DNA from: a virus
Length of the DNA: 45,691 bases
Direction: 5' to 3' (one strand)
IMG/VR virus record: IMGVR_UViG_3300013021_000003
Location: 1 to 45,691 of that record
Shown here: positions 22,222-31,161 of the stretch, piece after piece
How the letters are laid out: the number at the start of each line of letters is the position of its first letter
How positions within the stretch are numbered: position 1 is the stretch's first letter
Position numbers and translations under genes: made by a program
Notes under the pieces: model-generated
What the model was told of the DNA's origin: nothing
Database searches by the model: none
The model's input: the letters and a program-made list of their open reading frames with translations, nothing else

Positions 22222-22641
22222 TTATACCTCCTTCAATACTACATCTAGCGTAGCCTCTATAGGTCTTAAGTCTTTATTGACTGTTATTACTCTTTTATTC
22301 AGACCTTTCATAATGTATTTACCTACCACATTTCCATAAGCTAAAAATACCTTTGGTGGTGGGTCATACTGGCTGTGTTTCTCTGGTATAAATTGTTCCA
22401 TAAACTCCATAAAGTCTTCAATGTATTTTGGGTCATGTCTATGGAAGAAAAGCTGGAAGCTAATCTCCCTAGCCTTTCCTCCTACATATTCAAACTTAGG
22501 AGTTGAAGTACCTGGACTTTCTATTTCATTGAATTTTACTTCTTTACTCTCATTATACTCAGAAGGGTTATAATCAAAATACTTTATTTCTCCTGTATCT
22601 ACATTTTTAATTAGTCCTTTATTTCTAGCCCCTCTTGCCAT
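22222..22641 (-). CDS. Contractile injection system tube-type baseplate protein (CIS_tube-like)
   Basis: The 139-aa product has KYFDYNPSEYNESKEVKFNE and YVGGKAREISFQLFFHRHD, the pattern of CIS_tube/Afp7-like proteins that make the first tube ring on the hub. ATG 22641 is chosen because AGGAGG lies eight bases upstream; an in-frame TTG at 22647 adds two residues. Neighbours are the tape measure and the LysM protein, as in other contractile systems. Confidence 0.75.
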   Translation of the reverse strand: MARGARNKGLIKNVDTGEIKYFDYNPSEYNESKEVKFNEIESPGTSTPKFEYVGGKAREISFQLFFHRHDPKYIEDFMEFMEQFIPEKHSQYDPPPKVFLAYGNVVGKYIMKGLNKRVITVNKDLRPIEATLDVVLKEV

Positions 22642-22655
22642 TTTCAACTCCTCCT

Positions 22656-25600
22656 TTACATTGCATCTTCATAGTTACTTAGGTCTTCCATTTGTCTTTT
22701 CTTCTCAATCTGTCTTAGTATTTCTTCTGCCATCTGTTCTATATCTCCTTGACTAGCGTTCTCTGGTGCTGTTATCTGAATTGCACCACTTTCAATTTTA
22801 ACTGAGTTATCTTTCTGTACTCTGTTCTGTCTCGTATTTGAAATACTTGTCATTGTACTTTCTTTCTTTGTTACACTTTCATTATTACTTCCTCTTCTGT
22901 TATCTCCTGTATCTACATTAGAGCCGTTCTTTTCTCTCCATTCTGCCATATTAATTATTCCACTTCTGCCACCAGCTTTGTTATTTTCTGGCTCATTAGC
23001 TTTCTCGTCTTCGTCTCCACCAGTTACCCAGTTTTTAACAACGCTAAAACCACCAGAGACTTTATCTCCTACAAAACTTCCCATATCTACTATAGGTTGT
23101 AGTAATCCCATTAAGCTATTTACTTTTTCTCCTACCCAGTCAAATATTCCACCAACAAAGTCTGCTACTCCAGTCCATACTCCCTTTATTACTCCTCCTA
23201 CTACTTCAAATACTAGTGAGTACATATCTGCGTATATTCCTATAACTCTTCCTATTCCTTCAAAAGCCTGTATTGCTACATCTTTTATCCAGTTCCAAAC
23301 TATTCCAACAGCATTTTTCATTATTTCAAATGACTCTAGGTATGCGTCTATATACCAATCTACTGCTGTTCCTATTAAACTAAATACTGTTACTGCTTTA
23401 TCTCTTACCCAGTTCCAAACTGCACCTATTCCATCTATGATTAAATTCCAAGACTCAATATACCCACCAACATACCATTCTACAAAGTCTCCTATTAGTC
23501 CTAATACAAACATTGCCTTATCTTTTATCCAATTCCAAGTTCCACTTATTGCTGTTCCTAACCAACTGAAAGCACCAATCATATTTTCAATTCCTGCTCT
23601 AGCATATTCTGCCATAGTATTCATTACTGGCTCTATCCAACCTGCTAACCAACTTAAAGCGTCTGCTACTGCCTGTGTTGCTGTATCCCAGTTGTTTGCT
23701 AACCACCAAACAGTTGCTACCAATCCGACTATTCCTGCTACTACCCAAGTAATCGGGTTTGCCAGTAACGCTGTGGTAAAACCCCATATTGCAGGTATGA
23801 CTGCTGTAACGAGTGTAGTTCCCAATGCACCGATTGCTGAAACTGCACCCCATACCCAAGTTGCAAACTTAAATGCTACTAATGTTCCTATTGCTACACC
23901 TAGTCCTCTAAATATCCCAAGTGGTATTCTGCTACTAGCCTCTGCAAAGTTCATAGTATTAAAGCCCAACATTTTTAAAGCCCCTGTTGCTAAAGTCCAT
24001 ATACTATCTATTACTGGTGTAATTAGCTTACCTAAAATCTCTAATGTATCTCCTATTACTCTACTCCAGAACATGAATGACCAACCAATACCTTCAATAA
24101 ATGCCTGTGCTTGATGTTTCCAATCATTTATAGTCTGAACAAATGTTAGCATATCTGCCATTCCTAGTTTTTTGTATAAGTCCATATCCATTGTATCATC
24201 AGACCATAGTTCTGTTATACCTTCCCAAGCCAGTTTTACCTTTGTTAGTCCTCTAGTCAATGAGCCTACCCAACTATCGTCTTTCTCTAGTTCAGCCCAA
24301 TGTCTAGCAAATTGTCCAAAGTCCATATTTAGCAACTTCTGACTTCTCTCAAATGCGTAGTCTACTTTTCCTGCAAACTCTGTCAGTATCGTCTTTATAT
24401 TTCCAAAGTTATATTTCCAAGCAAAGTACATTCCTCCTGCCAATGCTATGAAAGGCAGTAACGTTGTCAGTATCGTAGAAACTCCTGCTGTAATTGTACT
24501 AAAAGTTCCTGCTATTGCTGTTTGAAGTCCTCCTAAGACTCCTGTTAAACTCATACTACTTGCTGTTACCCAACCTTGTGCCAATGCAAATTTTGCCAGT
24601 TGATTATATCCTACTCCTACTGCACCGACTAGTCCTAATACTGCACCTACTAACATTAGTACTGTTCCTGTTGCTACTACTGAAAGTCCTGCTAGTCCTG
24701 TTCCCCAACCTAATGCTTTCATAAACCATTTGTGCGACTCTCCAAACCTTATTACCGAGTTCAACATATTAGTCAATGCACCTGTAACTTTATTTACTAT
24801 AGGCATAACTGTTGAGCCTAATAATATCTTAAATGTTTGCTGAGTACCTTCCCAGAGTTTTTCAATTCCCCAAGTTGTACTCAGTAATGCCTCAGCCCCT
24901 CTTTCTGCCTCATCATTTACAGCTGAGTAAGCTGAAACTAAGTCTGTATAAGTCTTCTTTCCTTCTTTAGTAGTTGCTATATATTTTTGAGTTGCCTCAT
25001 CATATCTAATATTAGCCTCAGTTGCTAAGTTCATTACTTCTAATATCTGTTGTCCTCTAGCACCTAAAACCTGTAGTCCATATTGTTGCCTATCTGCCTG
25101 TGACATATCTCTTGTGTTTTCCATCAATACTCCAAATATATCACTTAAACTTTTTACATTCCCTTCTGCGTCTACTAATGCCTCTTTAGTCAATCCAAGC
25201 TGTTCCATAGCACTTACTCTTTTTGAGTCTTCCTCTATCCACTTCAACATTTTAGGTATTCTCTTAGCCATAGAATTAATTACTTCACCAGACATTCTTG
25301 CAGTTGAGCCTACATTTCTAAACATACTCCCTAGTGCTAACATTTCTTCTAGTGAAGACCCCAACATTGAGGGTGCTGTTTTCACTCCACGAATAAATGA
25401 TAAAAACTCTTCCATGTGGAAGTTAGACTCTTGGGTTGCTTTTGCAAACATACTGGCTACTCTTGCACTTTCACTTGCGTCTAAATTAAAACTCTTTAAT
25501 GTACTAGCCATTAATGTTGCACCTTCGCCTAAGTCAATCTTACCTGCTGAAATTGCCACTATATCTAGTGTATCTTTTAGTGACTCCAACATTGAATTAG

Positions 25601-26021
25601 TATCTAGTCCTGCTGACTTCAATTCGTACATAGCCTTAGTTGCCTCTTGTGGACTAAAAGCTGTTTCTATTCCTGTCTCTATTGCAGTCTGTCTTAGTTT
25701 ATCAAACTCTTCCCCTACTGCACCCGATACAAACTTAAGTTGAGCCATTTCTTTTTCAAAACTTTTAGCCTCTTCCCTAGCTTGAGTAAGTGGCTGTAAC
25801 ATCTGATTACCTAGTGCTTTCATTCCAAACCCAGCCATAGTAAGACCAGCACCTACCATTCCTAGTTTTTCAAATCTCTGTATGTTCTGGTCTATAGACT
25901 GAGTTAGCTGTTGGGCAGACTCATGGGTTGTGTTAAATATTCTATTTGTTCGTAACAGTTTAGAACTAGCATTATCTGTATAGTCTACTACTAGCCCCAT
26001 TCCAAAAAGTTTATTTTCCAT
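22656..26021 (-). CDS. Tape measure protein
   Basis: Sets tail length (1121 aa). Residues 1-330 match the core of TP901-type tape measures: EKEMAQLKFVSGAVGEEFDKLRQTAIETG, AFSPQEATKAMYELKSAGLD, TLMASTLKSFNLDASESARVASMFA. Hydrophobic, probably membrane-active helices follow (for example GLSVVATGTVLMLVGAVLGLVG). The C-terminal third has about three to four tandem repeats of roughly 40 residues built on WNWIKDK...IGxxxxWY...YxES. ATG 26021 follows GGAGGGTATT; a TTG at 26033 would include the ribosome site. The gene is preceded by a frameshifted chaperone, as is standard for long-tailed phages. Confidence 0.92.
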   Translation of the reverse strand: MENKLFGMGLVVDYTDNASSKLLRTNRIFNTTHESAQQLTQSIDQNIQRFEKLGMVGAGLTMAGFGMKALGNQMLQPLTQAREEAKSFEKEMAQLKFVSGAVGEEFDKLRQTAIETGIETAFSPQEATKAMYELKSAGLDTNSMLESLKDTLDIVAISAGKIDLGEGATLMASTLKSFNLDASESARVASMFAKATQESNFHMEEFLSFIRGVKTAPSMLGSSLEEMLALGSMFRNVGSTARMSGEVINSMAKRIPKMLKWIEEDSKRVSAMEQLGLTKEALVDAEGNVKSLSDIFGVLMENTRDMSQADRQQYGLQVLGARGQQILEVMNLATEANIRYDEATQKYIATTKEGKKTYTDLVSAYSAVNDEAERGAEALLSTTWGIEKLWEGTQQTFKILLGSTVMPIVNKVTGALTNMLNSVIRFGESHKWFMKALGWGTGLAGLSVVATGTVLMLVGAVLGLVGAVGVGYNQLAKFALAQGWVTASSMSLTGVLGGLQTAIAGTFSTITAGVSTILTTLLPFIALAGGMYFAWKYNFGNIKTILTEFAGKVDYAFERSQKLLNMDFGQFARHWAELEKDDSWVGSLTRGLTKVKLAWEGITELWSDDTMDMDLYKKLGMADMLTFVQTINDWKHQAQAFIEGIGWSFMFWSRVIGDTLEILGKLITPVIDSIWTLATGALKMLGFNTMNFAEASSRIPLGIFRGLGVAIGTLVAFKFATWVWGAVSAIGALGTTLVTAVIPAIWGFTTALLANPITWVVAGIVGLVATVWWLANNWDTATQAVADALSWLAGWIEPVMNTMAEYARAGIENMIGAFSWLGTAISGTWNWIKDKAMFVLGLIGDFVEWYVGGYIESWNLIIDGIGAVWNWVRDKAVTVFSLIGTAVDWYIDAYLESFEIMKNAVGIVWNWIKDVAIQAFEGIGRVIGIYADMYSLVFEVVGGVIKGVWTGVADFVGGIFDWVGEKVNSLMGLLQPIVDMGSFVGDKVSGGFSVVKNWVTGGDEDEKANEPENNKAGGRSGIINMAEWREKNGSNVDTGDNRRGSNNESVTKKESTMTSISNTRQNRVQKDNSVKIESGAIQITAPENASQGDIEQMAEEILRQIEKKRQMEDLSNYEDAM

Positions 26022-26035
26022 AATACCCTCCAAAC

Positions 26036-26233
26036 TTAATTACCCATTTGACTTGCCTCAAAATCTTTCTGTTCTTTAATTAATTTTACCCACATTTCTC
26101 TTTCCTTCTTTGACATCTGATATATCGTATTCTTATCCCAATGGTAAATATAAGCTATAGTGTGAGTATCTGTAACTAAGTCTTGATAATTACATAGCCT
26201 CTTAATATCGTAGTCAAAAAAGGTGCTTATATA
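26036..26233 (-). CDS. Tail assembly chaperone C-terminal extension, made by -1 frameshift
   Basis: A 65-codon frame without a start codon, in the -1 frame of the 262-aa gene. The slippery heptamer A AAT TTT (26233-26239) lies two codons before the stop of that gene. Slipping there gives a fused product ending in YISTFFDYDIKRL... ASQMGN. A short and a long (frameshifted) chaperone upstream of the tape measure is the conserved G/GT arrangement; the extension is aromatic and basic in part (YIYHWDKN, KKEREMWVKL). TAA at 26036. Confidence 0.75.
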   Translation of the reverse strand, partial: YISTFFDYDIKRLCNYQDLVTDTHTIAYIYHWDKNTIYQMSKKEREMWVKLIKEQKDFEASQMGN

Positions 26234-27015
26234 AAATTTACTACATTCAAGTTCACATCAAACTTTCTACCACAATATGAACAACTAGTCTCTACTGATA
26301 AGTCTACTCCAAAACTATTTTCTTCTAATATATCTAAAAGGTGCCCTCTATCTCTTGACATCATCTTTCTAAATATTCCATCATGTACCTGTTTTCCACC
26401 TAGTTGAGTAACACATCTTGTCATCATCATAGTGTTACCTTTTGCTAAGTTTCTCTGTGCTACTGGTACAAGTACTTCTCTATCTTCCCCTTTAGGTAGT
26501 CTTAGTTTTCCTTTTTTTCGTATTTCTACATCTCCATTTTTCTTTTCCTTTTTAAAGCCTACTGGTAATTCAAAACTAAGTTCATGTTTCCCATTAAATT
26601 CTGTAATTTCTAATTCGTCAATATCAACGAATACTCTATTTTCTTCTTGACATCTAGGATTAGGACATTGATGAGTAACTTCTATTTCACTATCTGGGTC
26701 TGAGTACTTTCTAATGTTCAGTACTAACCAATCTTGGTCTGCTACATATAAACCCTTAATTATTTCTGCCCAATCATCACTAGACATTTTACTCTTTTCG
26801 TAATCTCCTATTTTATAAACACATTTTTCTAAAAGTGTGTTGATTATCCTTCCACCATTTCTTTTTACATCTGCCTTACTGATTTCCTCTTCTACCTCAC
26901 CAGTAATTCCTTCATATTCTACATTTGTGTGTACCTGTCCATCTTTATCTTTGTATCCTGCTAGTAAGTTACAATGGTTACTATCCTCAACTACAAATTC
27001 TTTTTCATTTTTCAT
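26227..27015 (-). CDS. Tail assembly chaperone / T4 gp26-gp51-like zinc protein
   Basis: A 262-aa soluble protein upstream of the tape measure. Two zinc knuckles are visible, C117/C122 (QCPNPRC) and C245/C248 (CSYCGR), as in T4-type baseplate hub chaperones. The centre has a helical part (NTLLEKCVYKIGDYEK, DWAEIIKGLYVADQDWLVLNIRK). Its last codons contain the A AAT TTT slippery site that adds the 65-residue extension. ATG 27015 follows CGGAGGGTATAATA and lies just downstream of a strong terminator, so its expression may be tuned relative to the tube gene. Confidence 0.72.
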   Translation of the reverse strand: MKNEKEFVVEDSNHCNLLAGYKDKDGQVHTNVEYEGITGEVEEEISKADVKRNGGRIINTLLEKCVYKIGDYEKSKMSSDDWAEIIKGLYVADQDWLVLNIRKYSDPDSEIEVTHQCPNPRCQEENRVFVDIDELEITEFNGKHELSFELPVGFKKEKKNGDVEIRKKGKLRLPKGEDREVLVPVAQRNLAKGNTMMMTRCVTQLGGKQVHDGIFRKMMSRDRGHLLDILEENSFGVDLSVETSCSYCGRKFDVNLNVVNFI

Positions 27016-27064
27016 TATTATACCCTCCGTTTTATTAGGTTAAATTCTGTTTTCTAATTATAAG

Positions 27065-27109
27065 TAAAAAGTCGCTTTAGTTATGTTTTACTTATTCTAC
27101 TAAAGCGAC
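27065..27109 (-). terminator. Rho-independent terminator after the tail tube gene
   Basis: The minus strand has GTCGCTTTAGT, a 17-nt loop and ACTAAAGCGAC (11 perfect pairs, 27071-27081 with 27099-27109), then TTTTTA. It lies between the tube gene and the chaperone gene. Since no promoter is evident right after it, it probably works as a partial terminator that lowers transcription of chaperone and tape measure relative to sheath and tube. Confidence 0.8.
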
Positions 27110-27119
27110 CAACTATTTC

Positions 27120-27548
27120 TTAGAGATAATGCTCAAATTCTATTTCAATTGACTCTTGAAGTGGGTCAGAGGACTCTGCGTCTAGTCCATCTACTTCCCA
27201 ACTTTTTACCCAAGCCTCTGCAAGTCTCCAAGTTCTCTTAACACTACCATACTTGTCCATCAACTCAATAGTGATAGTCTTTCTATGCTCTGGGTCTTGT
27301 AATGACTTCTTATATAAATCTTCTAAGTTCTCATTAGCAAACGCACCTTTTGCCATAGTAACAGTATCTACTGACTCTTGACCTGTCAGCTTATGAGTGT
27401 GTCCATATCCACCTTCTCTGTATTCAACTGTTTCCAACTCTCTTCTTAAACCCTCAACTGTTTGAAATCCCATTCCAGCTGGATAGCCCGGGATACTCAC
27501 TTTATACTTAAATTTCTGTAGAGGGTCATTCTCTGCACTTCTTGCCAT
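27120..27548 (-). CDS. Tail tube protein, T4 gp19-like
   Basis: Builds the inner tube (142 aa). The pattern FKYKVSIPGYPAGMGFQTVEGL at the start, EGGYGHTHKLTGQESVDTVTMAKGAF in the middle and DKYGSVKRTWRLAEAWVKSWEVDGLDAESSD at the end is that of gp19-type tube proteins shared with contractile injection systems. It follows the sheath gene by 16 nt, and a strong terminator comes right after it. Confidence 0.88.
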   Translation of the reverse strand: MARSAENDPLQKFKYKVSIPGYPAGMGFQTVEGLRRELETVEYREGGYGHTHKLTGQESVDTVTMAKGAFANENLEDLYKKSLQDPEHRKTITIELMDKYGSVKRTWRLAEAWVKSWEVDGLDAESSDPLQESIEIEFEHYL

Positions 27549-27564
27549 TTATTTTCACCCTCCC

Positions 27565-29016
27565 TTATTGTTCATTAGTTTTTTGGGCAAACCTTAGAAT
27601 TGTAAACTCAGCAGGTTTGACTTTAGCGTATCCTACTTCAACGATAACCTTACCAGCATCTCTAATTTCCTGTGGGTTTAAGTCTTCATTACACTTAATA
27701 TAATAAGCCTCTTCGGGTGTTTCACCAAATAAAGCCCCTTCTTCCCATAATCCGTATAGGAAACCATGTAACGCTGATTTAATTCTACCCCATAACTCTG
27801 GTGTATTAGGCTCAAAGATTGTCCATTGGGTCTGCTCATAGCAAGACTCTTCTACCATGATGTCAAATCTCATATCAGACACATACTTTCTATCTAAGTG
27901 TTCTGAGATTAGTCTACCACCCCAAACGACAATTCCTTGACCTTTCTTCGGTACGATACAGTTTACATTATCTGGGTTGAGTAACTCAATATCCTCAGAG
28001 GCAAGTTTAGTTTCAACTTCAACTGCACCCATAACTCTAGCCTCTAGTCCAGCAGGTGTTTTATGAACTCCTCTATCTACATCTGTTCTAGCATAAATTC
28101 CTGCTATGAACCCACTAGGTGGTACTAATCTTTTTCCTCCACTAGCTGATAGTGGGTCTAATACCTTAAGCCATGGATAATAATACGCACCATAAGGACT
28201 TGCCAACTGATTTTTCTCCTCTTTAGCACCTGTAGGGTCTAAGTTACTAGAACTATCTACAATTGCAAATACATCTCCACGATTTTCACAGTAATCTAAA
28301 AGACCTTGCTGTACTGCCTTTGCTGTCTGACCTGGTACTGCTAAAATGTTTACATCATCAATTTTATTGAAGTCTTGTAGTGCCTCTGTATAGTCTACAT
28401 CTGTAAGAGTAGTTAAGTCTGAGTCTCCACTAGTTAGAGTAGTCTCTGCCGTTACTGTAAGTGTTCCTGTATCATCAGTAACTCTTACAAAGTCGCTACC
28501 AATAGTTTCACTATTAATAACAGTCATGTAATAGTTATCGTCTTCTGCTGTATCACTCAGCTTTCTAAAGGTTTCTTGTTGCTCACCTTCTACTCTAATG
28601 ATAATGTCGAATAATGTTATCTCGTCTTCGTTTGAGATAACTTCTACACTTACTTCATTACCCCATTCTCCAACTGACAATGCCTCAAACATTACAGCAC
28701 TAGTATCACCAATATCTACTGACGCTTTAACTGCACCATCACCAACAATTCTATCTATAAATAGTCTATTCCCACCATTCTTGAAGAACTGTCTTACTGC
28801 ATACACAGTATCACTATCTGCAATATAGGGTGTATCTAATCCTAATGCAGTTTGTCTTTTGAAATCTTCCCAACCTGTAATGAACATAGGGTCATTGGGA
28901 GTTCCCCTTCTGAACACACCAATCATTCCTGCTGTAGCTGTACCAACAGCCTCAATTGGAGGTGCAGAATTAGCCATTCTTTGCACATATACATCTGGTT
29001 TCAGATATTCTGGCAT
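27565..29016 (-). CDS. Tail sheath protein
   Basis: The contractile sheath subunit (483 aa). The N-terminus PEYLKPDVYVQRMANSAPPIEAVGTATAGMIGVFRRG and the middle SPYGAYYYPWLKVLDP are typical, as is the C-terminal domain (YEQTQWTIFEPNTPELWGRIKSALHGFLYGLWEEGALFG, then EVGYAKVKPAEFTILRFAQ). These C-terminal strands link subunits. It is followed directly by the tube gene, establishing a myovirus tail. Length is in the usual range for sheath proteins. Confidence 0.93.
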   Translation of the reverse strand: MPEYLKPDVYVQRMANSAPPIEAVGTATAGMIGVFRRGTPNDPMFITGWEDFKRQTALGLDTPYIADSDTVYAVRQFFKNGGNRLFIDRIVGDGAVKASVDIGDTSAVMFEALSVGEWGNEVSVEVISNEDEITLFDIIIRVEGEQQETFRKLSDTAEDDNYYMTVINSETIGSDFVRVTDDTGTLTVTAETTLTSGDSDLTTLTDVDYTEALQDFNKIDDVNILAVPGQTAKAVQQGLLDYCENRGDVFAIVDSSSNLDPTGAKEEKNQLASPYGAYYYPWLKVLDPLSASGGKRLVPPSGFIAGIYARTDVDRGVHKTPAGLEARVMGAVEVETKLASEDIELLNPDNVNCIVPKKGQGIVVWGGRLISEHLDRKYVSDMRFDIMVEESCYEQTQWTIFEPNTPELWGRIKSALHGFLYGLWEEGALFGETPEEAYYIKCNEDLNPQEIRDAGKVIVEVGYAKVKPAEFTILRFAQKTNEQ

Positions 29017-29037
29017 TTAATAAACCTCCTTTAAAGT

Positions 29038-29262
29038 TTAGTCTTTCTCTTCTTCCTGCCCTTCATCTAATATTGTTGCTTTAGGCAGGTCTTTCTGTCT
29101 AATCATTATTAAACCATCTTTCTCGTCTTTTCTCATTTTCTCTGTGATTTCATTTTCCTTAATCTTCTTAGACTGATTAACCAATAACCTAAAAGAGTCT
29201 TTTCCTTCTCCCTCTAGGTCATAAATTAATGGTCTATTTTCTAGGTTTCTAATCTCAAACAT
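29038..29262 (-). CDS. Small hypothetical neck/tail protein, 74 aa
   Basis: Unrecognised; begins MFEIRNLENRPLIYDLEGEG, then basic helices, ending with an acidic tail (DEGQEEEKD). Small proteins of this kind between the tail terminator and the sheath gene are common in Bacillota phages. ATG 29262 follows AAGGAGGACTAAAG. Confidence 0.6.
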   Translation of the reverse strand: MFEIRNLENRPLIYDLEGEGKDSFRLLVNQSKKIKENEITEKMRKDEKDGLIMIRQKDLPKATILDEGQEEEKD

Positions 29263-29274
29263 CTTTAGTCCTCC

Positions 29275-29808
29275 TTAGATAAAGTCTACATCTGTAACTA
29301 ATGGAACTACATAAGAGTCTCTCTCATCAAGTTCTACCTTTATCTTGTAAGTAAAAGTCCTATGAAATCTTTTCTCTCCATTCTTTGTGTAGTCAGCATT
29401 AGCAAAGTCTACTCTCTCCATCTTTATATCTTTACTATTTCCATCTATATCTAAAACGGGTAACAGATTATGTTTCTCAACTCTGCCCTCCCATTTTCTT
29501 AGCATTTCGTTAATCTCATATTGACTCTCTGCCCAAAAGTCTACTTGATAAAACAGGTCGTATGGTACTAGAGGTCTTAGCATTTGTGCTGTTCCTTCTA
29601 CCTCATTCTTACTTCCCAATTCATCAAATCTCTTTTGCCTATATTCAGCAAGTTTCTCGTCATAGCTGAAAAATGTAACTGCTGGAAATTCTGCTGAATT
29701 ACCTTCATTAGTCTGTCTTGGTCTTACTGTCAAGTCTACTATATCTACTATTCCCTCTATAAAGTCTATTAGTCCTCTATCTACTTGCTCAATCCATACA
29801 CTAGCCAC
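29275..29808 (-). CDS. Tail terminator/completion-like protein (177 aa)
   Basis: The start is GTG 29808, overlapping the upstream TAG (TAGTG). The sequence (WIEQVDRGLIDFIEGIVDIVDLTVRPRQ, EFPAVTFFSYDEKLAEYRQKR, then PYDLFYQVDFWAESQYEINEMLRKWE) resembles proteins that cap the tail or join it to the neck, immediately upstream of the sheath in gene order. No catalytic motif. The call rests on pattern and position. Confidence 0.65.
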   Translation of the reverse strand: MASVWIEQVDRGLIDFIEGIVDIVDLTVRPRQTNEGNSAEFPAVTFFSYDEKLAEYRQKRFDELGSKNEVEGTAQMLRPLVPYDLFYQVDFWAESQYEINEMLRKWEGRVEKHNLLPVLDIDGNSKDIKMERVDFANADYTKNGEKRFHRTFTYKIKVELDERDSYVVPLVTDVDFI

Positions 29809-30299
29809 TATTTAATCACGCCCTTTCTTATTAATTCGTCTAAAGCGTCAGACCAAATTTCTTCTACCTCGTCTTGCATTTCTTCCCATGTCGGTCTCAT
29901 TAGTGGTCTAGCAGGTGTATCTTCTGTACCGTATTCAAGCATAATCATTAACTCAGAGAACTTCTTTCCACTAGGCTTATGAGTTTTCCATGGTGATGCC
30001 CCTACAAATATTCTTTTCTTATTTGGCTTTGTTGCAACCCGTCTAACTCCTAGATTATCTCTTAACCAACCTGTATCCACATAGATTTTATCATTACCTT
30101 TTTTCTCAATAGTGTATCTTGCAAGACTTTCCCAGTTTAAATCCTGCTTATCAATATGCTCTACCATTCTATCTAAAAGTAGTTCTCCTGTTTCCATTAG
30201 TTTAGCGTGTGCCATAGCACTCATACTAGCAGGTAACCAGTCTAAAGCTATTCCTGCATTTTTCCAATCTCCTGTTAATCTTGCACCACCTTTACCCAT
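29808..30299 (-). CDS. HK97 gp10-like tail completion protein
   Basis: A 163-aa basic protein (TGDWKNAGIALDWLPASMSAMAHAKLMETGELLLDRMVEHID, YVDTGWLRDNLGVRRV, then MIMLEYGTEDTPARPLMRPTWEE). The TGxLxxNLxV segment and the EYGT..xPARPFxRP-like end are hallmarks of gp10/HK97-type neck proteins. I prefer ATG 30299 (GGTGAGG upstream); GTG 30308, next to the upstream TAG, is in the same frame and would add three residues. Confidence 0.8.
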   Translation of the reverse strand: MGKGGARLTGDWKNAGIALDWLPASMSAMAHAKLMETGELLLDRMVEHIDKQDLNWESLARYTIEKKGNDKIYVDTGWLRDNLGVRRVATKPNKKRIFVGASPWKTHKPSGKKFSELMIMLEYGTEDTPARPLMRPTWEEMQDEVEEIWSDALDELIRKGVIK

Positions 30300-30308
30300 T
30301 TGCCTCAC

Positions 30309-30728
30309 CTACTTTCTTTTACATTCAAATAGATATTCAAGGAAGATGTCTTCTACCTGTGACTTAGGATTAATATTAATTATCTTATACTGCTCTCCTG
30401 CATAGCCTATTTCACTTTCTAAATTAATATCTGGGTGATTATACTCATCAAGCAAATCGTTATCTCTCAACTGCTTAGAAGGTATTATAAATGTAGTATC
30501 TACATCTTGTTCTATTCCAACATCAGTTAGTACTTCATTTTTAGGCTCATAATTTACTCTACCTATTAATGTGTAACTATTTGAGTAACTTTTTCCCTGC
30601 TCTTCCCCATATAAATCACTAGAGTTCTCTGACTCAATGTATTCATTTAAAATTATACCCTATGTTCCCAGTTCCTTAAAACCCTGCTCTAAATCTTTTT
30701 CAATTTGAGCTAACTCTAAATCTGTCAT
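30309..30728 (-). pseudogene. Head-tail connector/stopper-like gene interrupted by in-frame amber codon
   Basis: One continuous 139-codon frame runs from ATG 30728, overlapping the preceding stop as TAATG, to TAG 30309, except for an amber codon at codon 23 (30660-30662). The N-terminal piece is MTDLELAQIEKDLEQGFKEL; after the amber come GIILNEYIESENSS, then IIPSKQLRDND and FLEYLFECKRK. The sequence before and after reads as one protein, and its position between two neck genes fits an SPP1 gp16-like stopper, probably essential. No good restart codon follows the amber. It may be a nonsense mutation, a sequencing error, or a readthrough or suppressed site. TAG is a normal stop elsewhere in this window, so global TAG reassignment is not supported. 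Confidence 0.7.
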
Positions 30729-31150
30729 TATCCATCACCTAAAACTGTTTTTAATTCTTCATCATATCTTGCTACATATCTATCTAAGTCATTAACTTTT
30801 ATCTCCCTAAAAGAAGGGTCATTTACTATCTTATTATAGTCTTCTTCAATATTAGAGGCTAGGTCAAGAACTCTTTTAACTCTAGTTGTTCTATCTACAT
30901 CTATTTCAGAGGAGGATATATCTAGTCCTTCTGAGTACTTTATTGCAAGTAATCTTAGGCTGTTAACTAATGCCTTCTTTATTACTAGATATTCCTTTTC
31001 CTCTGGAACAGTTTCAACAGTATATTCAGAGTCTAATTCTTTTACTGCCTCTTTTATTTCAGTTTCTAGTGTAGAGTCTTCTGGGAACTTTACTTTATCT
31101 AGGTCATTTAGTTTTGCCCTTAAAGTCGTTACTGCTACAATTGTATCCAT
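30728..31150 (-). CDS. Head-tail connector protein (140 aa)
   Basis: Mostly helical (AVTTLRAKLNDLDKVKFPEDSTLETEIKEAVKELDSEY, then EYLVIKKALVNSLRLLAIKYSEGLDISSSE, then a long helix RVKRVLDLASNIEEDYNKI). This length and all-helix pattern after the capsid gene is that of SPP1 gp15-like adaptor proteins, which sit under the portal. It ends in a TAATG overlap with the next gene, so the two connectors are co-translated. Assigned from pattern and order. Confidence 0.65.
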   Translation of the reverse strand: MDTIVAVTTLRAKLNDLDKVKFPEDSTLETEIKEAVKELDSEYTVETVPEEKEYLVIKKALVNSLRLLAIKYSEGLDISSSEIDVDRTTRVKRVLDLASNIEEDYNKIVNDPSFREIKVNDLDRYVARYDEELKTVLGDG

Positions 31151-31161
31151 TTAGTTTTCAC

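Noticed and set aside
22978-24114. Plus-strand open frame of 378 codons opposite the tape measure gene
   Set aside because: It is the mirror of a well-supported minus-strand gene, lacks a ribosome site and has a low-complexity Pro/Ile/Ser composition; a shadow frame.
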